From the NCBI GenBank assembly GCA_027073795.1, contig JALTEW010000415.1, forward strand, positions 1 to 5,896: 5,896 nt of DNA. The letters run 5' to 3'. The DNA comes from a bacterium. GTDB taxonomy: Bacteria; Desulfobacterota; S145-22. Positions 1-5,896 of this stretch are shown one piece after another (the first letter of the stretch is position 1; every line of letters begins with the position of its first letter). The position numbers and the translations under genes were made by a program. The notes beneath the pieces were generated by a model. The model worked only from the letters and a program-made list of their open reading frames with translations, did not search any database and had not been told where the DNA came from.

Positions 1-1408
1 CTTCAAAGGTATCAACATAGCGGGGGATATTCAGATTGAATTCGGTTTCCTGAATCTCTTCCAGCGTAGCCAAATGCGAGTATTTTTCGCATTCCTTGAA
101 TTCCCTGAATGTCGAGACGATCTTTTCGATATCCTCATCCCGCAGGCGGTTCTGCTTTTTGCCGCTCTCGAACTCCCGGCTTGCGTCGATAAAGAGAACA
201 TGCTTGTCCCGGACGCTTTCTGCCTCCTCCCATGATTTCCGACCCTTGTTGAAAACGAGAATGGCCGCCGGGATGCCTGTGCCGTAGAAAAGTTGAGATG
301 GAAGCCCGATAACCGCCTCAAGGATATTCTCCTCGATGAAATGCTTGCGGATGACGCCTTCCGCCCCGCCGCGAAACAGAACCCCATGAGGAACAATGAC
401 TCCCACTTTGCCTTCACCCTCAAGCGCTATTTCGACCATGTGACTGATAAAGGCGTAATCACCCCGGCTCTTTGGGGGGATCCCTCGCCAGAAGCGATTG
501 AATCGGTCATGGCTCGCGTTTTCCTGCCCCCACTTGTCCAGGGAGAAGGGGGGATTGGCAACCACGATATTGAACCGCATCAGTTCGTCGTTCTCGATCA
601 GCTTGGGATTGTTGAGGGTGTCGCACCATTCAATGCGGGCCCCATCCATCCCGTGCAGGAACATGTTCATCCGGCACAGGGACCAGGTGGAGCCGTTGGA
701 CTCCTGCCCGAAAAGGGCGAAGTTCTTGCTGCCAACTTCCCGGCCTACCTTGATGAGGAGTGACCCTGATCCGCAGGCGGGATCACAGATGCGGTCTCCG
801 TCTTTTGGAGCGAGCAACCTAGCAAGCAGCGTGGAAACTTCGGGCGGGGTGTAGAACTCGCCGGCCTTCTTGCCCGCTCCGGCAGCAAAACGGGCGATCA
901 GATATTCATAAACATCTCCGATCACATCACGATTGCCGATGTGTGAAGGGCGCAGGTCGAGGCGCTCGTCTGCAAAATCCTCGAGAAGATTTTTCAGACG
1001 GCGGTTGCGTTCCTTGGTCTGTCCCAGGGCAGGTTCGCTGTTGAAGTCAATATTGCGAAACACATTTTCAAGTTTTGACTTATTGGCATCCTCGATTTTC
1101 TCAAGGGCGATGTTGATGATCTCGCCGATATTGGGCTCGTCGCGCTTGCTGTAGAGGAAATCAAAGTCTGATTCCGGCGGCACCACGAAACGTTCCCGGC
1201 TCAGGGCGCGTTCCACTCGGGCCATATCACCATTATATTTTTTCTCGTATTCTTCCTTTTTGTCTTTCCAGAGGTCACTCATATATTTAATGAAAAGCAT
1301 GGTAAGGATGTAATTCTTGTATTCCGATGGATCGACAGCGCCCCTAAAGGTATCGCATGCCCGCCAGACAACATCATTGATTTCTTTTTGGTTGACATGA
1401 GGACTCAT
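1..1408 (-). CDS. hsdM: Type I restriction-modification DNA adenine methyltransferase subunit HsdM, 3' end cut by window
   Basis: Modification subunit of a Type I-like system: with HsdS it transfers a methyl group from S-adenosylmethionine to the N6 of adenine within the target. The frame stays open from the ATG at 1408 to the window edge, giving 469 codons with no stop; the family is usually about 480-530 residues, so only a short tail is missing. An N-terminal HsdM_N-type helical region covers roughly residues 8-145. The methyltransferase core follows: GEFYTP at 183-188, SAM-binding motif I DPACGSG at 209-215, and catalytic motif IV NPPF at 285-288. The segment FNLNIPRYVDT (457-467) near the end is also typical of HsdM. 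All key residues are present, so the enzyme is probably active. The start is supported by AGGAGA seven bases upstream. The gene follows the half-length hsdS by 31 bases and probably shares its transcript. No hsdR is seen; it could lie past the left edge. Confidence 0.95.
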   Translation of the reverse strand, partial: MSPHVNQKEINDVVWRACDTFRGAVDPSEYKNYILTMLFIKYMSDLWKDKKEEYEKKYNGDMARVERALSRERFVVPPESDFDFLYSKRDEPNIGEIINIALEKIEDANKSKLENVFRNIDFNSEPALGQTKERNRRLKNLLEDFADERLDLRPSHIGNRDVIGDVYEYLIARFAAGAGKKAGEFYTPPEVSTLLARLLAPKDGDRICDPACGSGSLLIKVGREVGSKNFALFGQESNGSTWSLCRMNMFLHGMDGARIEWCDTLNNPKLIENDELMRFNIVVANPPFSLDKWGQENASHDRFNRFWRGIPPKSRGDYAFISHMVEIALEGEGKVGVIVPHGVLFRGGAEGVIRKHFIEENILEAVIGLPSQLFYGTGIPAAILVFNKGRKSWEEAESVRDKHVLFIDASREFESGKKQNRLRDEDIEKIVSTFREFKECEKYSHLATLEEIQETEFNLNIPRYVDTFE

Positions 1409-1415
1409 TATCTTT

Positions 1416-1421
1416 TCTCCT
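1416..1421 (-). promoter_or_regulatory. Ribosome binding site of hsdM
   Basis: On the minus strand this reads AGGAGA, a near-consensus Shine-Dalgarno sequence seven bases before the ATG at 1408. It fixes the hsdM start. It lies immediately downstream of a heptanucleotide repeat tract, and it is much stronger than anything in front of hsdS, so hsdM can be translated independently of hsdS. Confidence 0.85.
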
Positions 1422-1423
1422 AT

Positions 1424-1458
1424 ATTAACTTTTCATTTTTCACTCTTCACTATTCACT
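1424..1458. repeat. Five-copy heptanucleotide tandem repeat across the hsdS-hsdM junction
   Basis: On the plus strand the tract divides into five consecutive 7-mers: ATTAACT, TTTCATT, TTTCACT, CTTCACT and ATTCACT. The consensus is NTTCACT; the three copies nearest hsdS differ only at the first base, and the two nearest hsdM are more diverged. The tract contains the last codons and TGA stop of hsdS (1440-1442) and ends two bases before the hsdM ribosome binding site. The unit length is not a multiple of three, so a change in copy number would alter the last HsdS residues, though the unit itself supplies new stop codons quickly. The periodicity is read directly; any function is unknown. Confidence 0.8.
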
Positions 1459-2021
1459 GCCTTCATGCATGCTGCATTGACGAGACGCGACCTGAGCTTC
1501 GAAAGCCTGCCCAGAAGGAATTGCTCGCGCTTGGCGAGCGTTACCATCCTTACCACTTTTTTCTGAACAGAAAGCGGAGGGATCTGGACTTGCAGGCGGG
1601 AAAGCGCGCTTTTGGAGATAAAAGAGATCCTGCCCCGGCTTGCCAGTGCCTGAAAGTAGCTTTGAGCTTTCGACTGATTCAGCCACCACGCCAGATACTG
1701 CGGGAGCAGGTTTTCATTTTTTACGCGCAAGATATAAAATACCCCACCGGCGAGCACGTTTTCTAAATCTTTCTCTATGTAAGCGGCAAAATGCAACGTG
1801 CCTCGCGTTTGGAACAATACATCTCCCCTGCGAACAAGATACAGCTCTGGTTTTCTTTCCGGGGAAAAGGCAACAAGAGAATTCTCCCGCAAGGAATGGG
1901 ATTTATCAAAATTTTTCCCTTGAATCAGACGATATGGGGCCCCAGGACTTTCTTTAATGCCGGTTTTGGAATGATATCCTGGCTGTATATCGGCAATTTC
2001 TTGTAAATAAAAAGAGTGCAT
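1440..2021 (-). CDS. hsdS: Half-length Type I restriction-modification specificity subunit HsdS (single target recognition domain)
   Basis: DNA-recognition subunit that directs HsdM to its target. The protein has 193 residues, about half of a standard HsdS (roughly 400 with two target recognition domains). Residues 1-140 fit one such domain, with an opening LQEIADIQPGYHSK typical of S subunits and a YLVRRGDVLFQTRG core at 61-74. Residues 138-185 fit one conserved spacer: ALSRLQVQIPPLSVQKKV, then a likely coiled-coil helix rich in Leu, Lys and Arg (155-182). An in-frame TAA sits about 12 bases upstream of the ATG and no frame continues the protein, so it looks naturally short rather than truncated. 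The ribosome binding site is weak: only GGGG, 16 bases upstream. It is first in the operon, 31 bases before hsdM, behind a good promoter. GC is about 48%. Half-size S subunits of known systems, such as the AhdI methyltransferase, act as dimers; the same is inferred here. Confidence 0.85.
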   Translation of the reverse strand: MHSFYLQEIADIQPGYHSKTGIKESPGAPYRLIQGKNFDKSHSLRENSLVAFSPERKPELYLVRRGDVLFQTRGTLHFAAYIEKDLENVLAGGVFYILRVKNENLLPQYLAWWLNQSKAQSYFQALASRGRISFISKSALSRLQVQIPPLSVQKKVVRMVTLAKREQFLLGRLSKLRSRLVNAACMKAVNSEE

Positions 2022-2057
2022 AAAGAAAATAAATTATCCCCTTATTATATTTTCTCT

Positions 2058-2086
2058 CTTATATCACAAACGAAGACAAAAGTCAA
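2058..2086 (-). promoter_or_regulatory. Sigma70-type promoter with extended -10 for the hsdS-hsdM operon
   Basis: On the minus strand the -35 box TTGACT (2086-2081) is followed by exactly 17 bases and the -10 box TATAAG (2063-2058). Each box is one base off consensus. The spacer ends in TGA, giving an extended -10 (TGN) element. Transcription would start near 2051, leaving a leader of about 30 bases before the hsdS ATG at 2021. The surrounding sequence is very AT-rich (about 25% GC from 2021 to 2130), as expected for a promoter. No clear operator palindrome overlaps it. Confidence 0.75.
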
Positions 2087-2107
2087 GTATAAAAGTAAGT
2101 AGCAAAA

Positions 2108-2290
2108 TTACTGATAATATTTTAATGCCGGTCCAGCTTTCTTTGTGCGTTTCAGGCTTTTATCCTGTGCCAGAACACTCTCAGGCAATCCGAGCTGGTA
2201 AACATGCCCAAGCTATGTCGTCAAATCCTTTCGGGAGATTGGACTCTCCGTGCCGGTTCCCTGCATCTTGTTCAGAGTGAACTCGCACCC
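2108..2290 (-). pseudogene. Possible gene remnant in the spacer, unidentified
   Basis: In one minus-strand frame this stretch reads as two open pieces split by a single TAG (2213-2215). The first (about 23 codons, preceded by a TAA) contains CEFTLNKMQGTGTESPISR. The second (34 codons, ending with TAA at 2108-2110) reads LGHVYQLGLPESVLAQDKSL and then a basic tail ending ALKYYQ, which looks like a real protein C-terminus. GC over 2131-2290 is about 52%, against about 25% on the right side of hsdS and about 23% over 2291-2350, so the island resembles coding DNA set in non-coding DNA. KMQGTG recalls the N-terminus of diaminopimelate epimerase, but the next residues do not match. No family is assigned; it could be chance. 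Confidence 0.2.
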
Positions 2291-2311
2291 TTTTTAAACT
2301 CAAATATCTTT

Positions 2312-2323
2312 AAATAGCTATTT
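2312..2323. repeat. Perfect 12-base AT-rich palindrome
   Basis: AAATAGCTATTT is a perfect palindrome in a stretch of about 23% GC between the pump gene and the possible gene remnant. It has no loop, so it is more like a protein-binding site than an RNA hairpin. No promoter that it could control was recognised beside it. In sequence this AT-rich a 12-base palindrome can arise by chance. Confidence 0.3.
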
Positions 2324-2431
2324 TTGATAACATTAACGGTATCTTGATCCCTTTTTCCCCCACATGGTATCACACGGCCAGGCTTGGCACACTCACATGA
2401 CCTTCTCTGCTAAGCGGAATCTTCATGCCGC

Positions 2432-5400
2432 CTACTTTTTTGATCCCATAAAACAGAATGCCAGCGTTGGCACGACGATCAGCGTGGCGAGGGTGGCGGA
2501 TAGGAGTCCCCCGATCACTGTAATGGCAAAGGGTTGAAAGATCTTTGAGCCCACCGTGGTTCCTATGGCAACCGGCAGAAGGGCGAAGATGGTTGTAAGG
2601 CTTGTCAGCAGGATGGGGCGCAGGCGTACCTTGGCCGCTGAAATGAGGGCATTATGGAATGGTGTCCCCGATTTGCGCTCTTTGTTGGCGTAATCCATCA
2701 AAACGATGGCGTTATTCACCGCGATTCCCACGAGGGTAAAGGCTCCCATGCCCACGGAGACATCCACGCCCTGTCGGGTGGCAAACAGGGCCACCAAAGC
2801 GCCTACCAGTGAAAGAGGGATGGTGAGTAATATGATAAGCGGCTGGAGCCACGAGGAAAACTGCATCGCCATGATAAGGTAGATCAGGACAATGGCTGCG
2901 ATAATAGCCCCTGCCATTTCAAGGACTGTATTCATGAGGACCTTGTACTGTCCCGTAAATTCGAAGCTGTACCCCGGCGGGAAAGAGATGTTTCTGAGCT
3001 TGCCTCTCAAACGGGAAACCACCTTGGGGATATTCCCCTCCACCTCCGCAAGGAGGGTGATCTCGCGCCGTCCGTTCAGGCGTGTGATGGCGGAGGGCGT
3101 ATGGAGGATTTGCACATCGGCGACGTGAGAGAGGGGCAGGCTTGTCCCGTCATGGGTAACAACAGGAAGCTTCTTTAGCAACGCGAGGTTGAGAGGATCC
3201 CTGAGAGCAAGTTTTACAAGCACCGGGATAGCTGCTCTTTGCCGGATAACCTGGGTGGCCTGAACCCCAAGACGCGCCGCCTGAAGCGTGTCTAAAACGT
3301 CCTGGACGCTGACGCCATAAAGGCCAAGCCGTGCATTATTTAGCCGAACCTGGATCTTCGGGCTTTTGATTTTTGTGTTGTTGACCACGTTGCTGATGGC
3401 GGGGTCGGCGGATAAGACGGTTTCAACCCGATTGGCCAGGTTGACAAGGGTGTCTGTGTTATTTCCGTACAAGGTAACGCCAAACAGTGCGGGAAGTCCC
3501 GAAAAGCTCTCGTCAATCTTTTCCTGCGTGGGCTGATGATACAGAAATACGACACCGGGTATCTTTGAGTAGGAGGCCTTAAGCGTATCCATGATGCTTG
3601 TCAGCGATCGGCGCCTTTCGCCTTTTGGCGCCAATTTTATCATCAGCTCGCCCCGGTTGACCCCCTCGATCATGTAACTGCTGCCCGGGGAACCCGTGCG
3701 CCGGTAAACACAGGAAACATCGGGATCTCTCATGGCAATCGTATCCAATAAGCAGCCGATGCGGTTGCTTTCCCTGAGGGATGTCCCTGGTGGCGTTACA
3801 TATTCAATCAGGATGGCGCCTTCGTCGATGGGGGGGAGGACCGACGCCCTGCCCAGAAAGATGGAAAGCCCTGCCAGGCCGAGAAAAGCAGTTGCCAAGA
3901 TCAGGGTCAACGCCTTGTGACGAAAGGTAAAAGTCAACACAGATTGCAGCCATTTTCCCATGGCCCGCACCAGGCGAGGTCCGGGAAGCGTCTCCTTGAC
4001 GGCAACGATTTTCTTCCCACGGCTGAAGAGCATGGGGACCATGGTAAGGGAAAGCGCGAGGGAGACAAGAAGCGCGGCGCTGATGGTGAACCCAAAGGGC
4101 CTCAGGAACAGGCCGGCAATGCCGGTAACCATGACCATGGGCAGAAAGGCGGCCACGGTTGTAAAGGTCCCGGAGGCATCGGGCCCTGCGATCTCTGTGG
4201 TTCCCCGGATGCATGCCTCCGACACGTCCGGAGTGAGGCGTGCGTGCCGGAAGATATTTTCAGCCACCACGATGGCGTCATCTACAATCATGCCGATGGC
4301 CAGCGCCAGGGCGGTCATGGTGATCACGTTGAGGCTCAGGCCCGCCCAGTTCATCAGTGTCAACGTGGCGAGAAACGTGATGGGAATCGTAGCTGCCACA
4401 ATCAGGGTGGGACGCCAGGCGGCAAGAAAGAAAAAGAGAACCAGGATGGCCAATCCCGCTCCAATCAAGAGATCACGAAGGATCTCTCCCTGTGATTCGC
4501 GGATAATCTCCGATTGATCATAGAATTTTTTGACCCTTGTTCCAGCGGGGAGAAGGCTTTGAAGCCTGCTCATCGCCTTGTCTACACCTGCCACAACCCG
4601 GGTGGTGCTGGCCCCTGGTTGTTTTCGTATGATGAGGGCGACAGCGGGGATGCCATCGCCATGGACGATGTAGTGTCTTGGCGCCCTTCCCTCGCGGACC
4701 TCTGCCAGCGAGCCTAAAAGCATCGTTTTACCGCCACTGCCCGTCAAGGGGATAGCACGGATATCGGAAAGGTCCCTGATTCGGGCATCTCCACGTATCA
4801 GATACTCCCGGGCCGAACGGTTCAGAAACCCGGAAACTGCCACTCCGTTGTGAGCTTTTAGCGCGGACACGACATTTTCAAGCGTGAGGTGGAGGCTTTT
4901 TAGTTTTTTCGGCCGGATGATCACGTAAAAGGCCCGCCTGTCCCCGCCAAGGACCTCCACGGAGGAGACGCCTTCCACGCCCATCAGCCTTCCCGCGAGG
5001 TCGTAACGCACAATGTTACGCAGGACGACAGGGCTGCCCGCACCGAAGATAACATACCCACAAACCTCCTGCAGGGTGGTGCCGATATTTTCAAGCCGGG
5101 GTACTGTCCCCTGAGGCAGGATGCCTGAGAGTCGACTTAGCCTGGCCTGCACTAACTGTCGGGCATCGCGGGTGGTTGTCCCCCAACCGAACTGAACGGT
5201 AACCTGGGAAATGCCTTCCACAGAGGTGGAGGCAACCCGTTTGACGCCGGGGATGCTCCGCATTTCATCTTCTATGGGTCTCGTAACAAGGAGTTCCATG
5301 TCTTCCGGGGAGGCCGCAGGGGTGTGAGAGATGATATTGACCACAGGGACCGAGAGCTTAGGGAAAAGGTCAACCGGCATGTGGACGAAGGAGTAGAGTC

Positions 5401-5476
5401 CGCTGATCCCCAGGATGATGGCAAAGAAAATGGCTGTGATAGGATTTCCAATGATAAGGCGTAGGAAGGCCCGCAT
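2432..5476 (-). CDS. RND-family efflux transporter inner-membrane permease subunit (AcrB/HAE-like)
   Basis: Proton-driven inner-membrane pump of a tripartite efflux complex; it passes substrates through an adaptor and an outer-membrane channel out of the cell. At 1014 residues it is full length for the family. The layout is the usual duplicated one: a first membrane helix at about 10-30, a periplasmic porter and docking loop (31-334), helices 2-6 (335-485), helix 7 (520-541), a second loop (542-851) and helices 8-12 (852-1005). Helix 4 carries the proton-relay pair D399-D400 in LAIGMIVDDAIVVAEN, which favours drug/organic-substrate (HAE) pumps over metal (HME) pumps. R951 and T958 match AcrB R971 and T978, but the AcrB K940 position is N921 (GIAVNNAIVLMDY), as in many HAE-type homologues. 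The ATG at 5476 follows the adaptor stop by three bases, and AAGGTGG (5494-5488) can serve as ribosome binding site. Substrate cannot be told from sequence. Confidence 0.95.
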   Translation of the reverse strand: MRAFLRLIIGNPITAIFFAIILGISGLYSFVHMPVDLFPKLSVPVVNIISHTPAASPEDMELLVTRPIEDEMRSIPGVKRVASTSVEGISQVTVQFGWGTTTRDARQLVQARLSRLSGILPQGTVPRLENIGTTLQEVCGYVIFGAGSPVVLRNIVRYDLAGRLMGVEGVSSVEVLGGDRRAFYVIIRPKKLKSLHLTLENVVSALKAHNGVAVSGFLNRSAREYLIRGDARIRDLSDIRAIPLTGSGGKTMLLGSLAEVREGRAPRHYIVHGDGIPAVALIIRKQPGASTTRVVAGVDKAMSRLQSLLPAGTRVKKFYDQSEIIRESQGEILRDLLIGAGLAILVLFFFLAAWRPTLIVAATIPITFLATLTLMNWAGLSLNVITMTALALAIGMIVDDAIVVAENIFRHARLTPDVSEACIRGTTEIAGPDASGTFTTVAAFLPMVMVTGIAGLFLRPFGFTISAALLVSLALSLTMVPMLFSRGKKIVAVKETLPGPRLVRAMGKWLQSVLTFTFRHKALTLILATAFLGLAGLSIFLGRASVLPPIDEGAILIEYVTPPGTSLRESNRIGCLLDTIAMRDPDVSCVYRRTGSPGSSYMIEGVNRGELMIKLAPKGERRRSLTSIMDTLKASYSKIPGVVFLYHQPTQEKIDESFSGLPALFGVTLYGNNTDTLVNLANRVETVLSADPAISNVVNNTKIKSPKIQVRLNNARLGLYGVSVQDVLDTLQAARLGVQATQVIRQRAAIPVLVKLALRDPLNLALLKKLPVVTHDGTSLPLSHVADVQILHTPSAITRLNGRREITLLAEVEGNIPKVVSRLRGKLRNISFPPGYSFEFTGQYKVLMNTVLEMAGAIIAAIVLIYLIMAMQFSSWLQPLIILLTIPLSLVGALVALFATRQGVDVSVGMGAFTLVGIAVNNAIVLMDYANKERKSGTPFHNALISAAKVRLRPILLTSLTTIFALLPVAIGTTVGSKIFQPFAITVIGGLLSATLATLIVVPTLAFCFMGSKK

Positions 5477-5479
5477 CGC

Positions 5480-5896
5480 TTAGTCCGCCACCTTGTATAT
5501 CTCGTTAAAATGTCGGTAGAAGAGTTCATACCCCCCATGGATCACCACCGAGTCTGTCTCCCGGATACCATTTATGATACCAACCCATCCCCCGGAAACC
5601 GGGCCGGTTTTGACCGGGCGCTGGATATATCCCTTTGGGCCTTTTATAAAGACAAAAGGGCGTTCGCTCTGGTCACGGATGATGGCGCTGGCAGGAACAG
5701 CCAGCAACCCCTTTTGAACCCCGATTACAAGCTTGCCGGATACCGTTTCTCCCGGGCTGAATTGACGGTTGACAGCCCTGCCTTCTATCCAGATAATGGC
5801 AGCGCCACTCCGGGTATGTCGGGGAAGCACCTTGGAGACAGACGCGGTGGCATCTCTGCCGTCGGTGGTATGGATGATGGCCTTAAGCCCCTTGAG
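5480..5896 (-). CDS. RND efflux periplasmic adaptor (membrane fusion protein), C-terminal part, 5' end cut by window
   Basis: Periplasmic adaptor that links the RND pump to an outer-membrane channel. The frame is open from the right edge to TAA at 5480-5482, giving the last 138 residues; the full family length is about 350-420. An internal GTG at 5830 is in frame but is not the likely start, because 22 more codons continue upstream to the edge. The visible part covers the end of the beta-barrel domain (FSPGETVSGKLVIG) and the membrane-proximal domain: LLAVPASAIIRDQSERPFVFI, then RPVKTGPVSGGWVGIINGIRETDSVVIHGGYEL. The end, HFNEIYKVAD, resembles CzcB/CusB-like adaptors. The lipoyl and hairpin domains and any signal peptide lie outside the window. 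The 3-base gap to the pump gene indicates co-transcription and coupled translation. Confidence 0.92.
   Translation of the reverse strand, partial: LKGLKAIIHTTDGRDATASVSKVLPRHTRSGAAIIWIEGRAVNRQFSPGETVSGKLVIGVQKGLLAVPASAIIRDQSERPFVFIKGPKGYIQRPVKTGPVSGGWVGIINGIRETDSVVIHGGYELFYRHFNEIYKVAD
5488..5494 (-). promoter_or_regulatory. Ribosome binding site of the RND pump gene, inside the adaptor's last codons
   Basis: On the minus strand AAGGTGG lies 11 bases before the pump ATG and encodes the Lys-Val of the adaptor's terminal KVAD. The spacing is slightly long but usable. With a stop-to-start gap of only three bases, pump translation is probably coupled to the adaptor. Confidence 0.55.

Larger units (their letters stand above)
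2022..2431. other. 410-base spacer between the efflux operon and the hsdS-hsdM operon
   Basis: No convincing gene lies here. From the hsdS side it holds an AT-rich promoter zone (2022-2130), a GC-richer island that may be a decayed gene end (2131-2290), an AT-rich stretch with a perfect palindrome (2291-2350), and a further GC-richer stretch (2351-2431, about 54%) directly after the pump stop codon. Short stem candidates such as GCCA/TGGC around 2377-2388 and GGAGA/TCTCC around 2234-2249 lack a following T-run on the minus strand, so no rho-independent terminator can be called for the efflux operon. Confidence 0.6.

Noticed and set aside
293..763. 156-codon plus-strand open frame and 31-423 minus-strand 130-codon frame
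   Set aside because: Both overlap the intact HsdM frame, whose motifs I and IV and continuous reading are decisive.
2240..2290. Start of a dapF (diaminopimelate epimerase) gene, from the KMQGTG match
   Set aside because: The match is six residues only; the following TESPISR departs from the conserved family continuation, and the frame stops within 23 codons.
2204..2317. 37-codon plus-strand open frame in the spacer starting MPKLCRQ
   Set aside because: It has no good ribosome binding site, no recognisable family and an end inside the AT-rich palindrome; chance is the simplest explanation.
2377..2388. GCCA/TGGC stem as a terminator of the efflux operon
   Set aside because: The stem is only 4 base pairs and no T-run follows on the minus strand.
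3917..4495. 192-codon plus-strand open frame, and an overlapping 185-codon frame at 3960-4517
   Set aside because: Both lie antisense to the conserved membrane part of the RND pump, contain long stretches rich in Gly, His, Gln and Arg without domain logic, and have no ribosome binding site; they are shadows of the pump's codon bias.
5480..5830. GTG at 5830 as the start of a small 116-residue protein
   Set aside because: The frame continues open to the window edge, and the content is the C-terminal half of an adaptor, so this is an internal valine codon.

Overview
The window looks like chromosomal DNA from a Gram-negative bacterium. It carries the end of a tripartite RND efflux operon, which needs an outer membrane. 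Protein style (adaptor ending in YKVAD, RND pump with a GIAVNNAIVLMDY helix) and mixed GC (about 48-55% in genes, about 25% in parts of the spacer) would fit a deltaproteobacterial or similar lineage. That placement is only an impression. All recognisable genes lie on the minus strand, so transcription runs from high to low coordinates.

Right part (5896 to 2432): the last 138 codons of a periplasmic adaptor (membrane fusion) protein, then, after 3 bases, a complete 1014-residue RND inner-membrane pump. They form one translationally coupled operon. The adaptor's start and any outer-membrane channel gene would lie beyond the right edge.

Middle (2431 to 2022): a 410-base spacer with mosaic composition. 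It holds an AT-rich palindrome, a GC-richer island that reads like a decayed gene end (low confidence), and a strong sigma70-type promoter pointing into the restriction-modification genes. No convincing rho-independent terminator follows the pump gene.

Left part (2021 to 1): a compact Type I-like DNA modification operon. A half-length specificity subunit (193 residues, one target recognition domain) comes first, then a HsdM adenine methyltransferase that runs off the left edge after 469 codons. A five-copy heptanucleotide repeat spans the hsdS stop codon and the hsdS-hsdM junction, just upstream of the hsdM ribosome binding site. The half-size S subunit suggests an S homodimer and therefore a symmetric, interrupted target. 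No restriction (HsdR) gene is visible, so the system could be a modification-only pair or could continue to the left.

Nothing here is clearly an undescribed system. The points most worth a second look are the half-S/M architecture, the heptad repeat at its junction, and the composite spacer.
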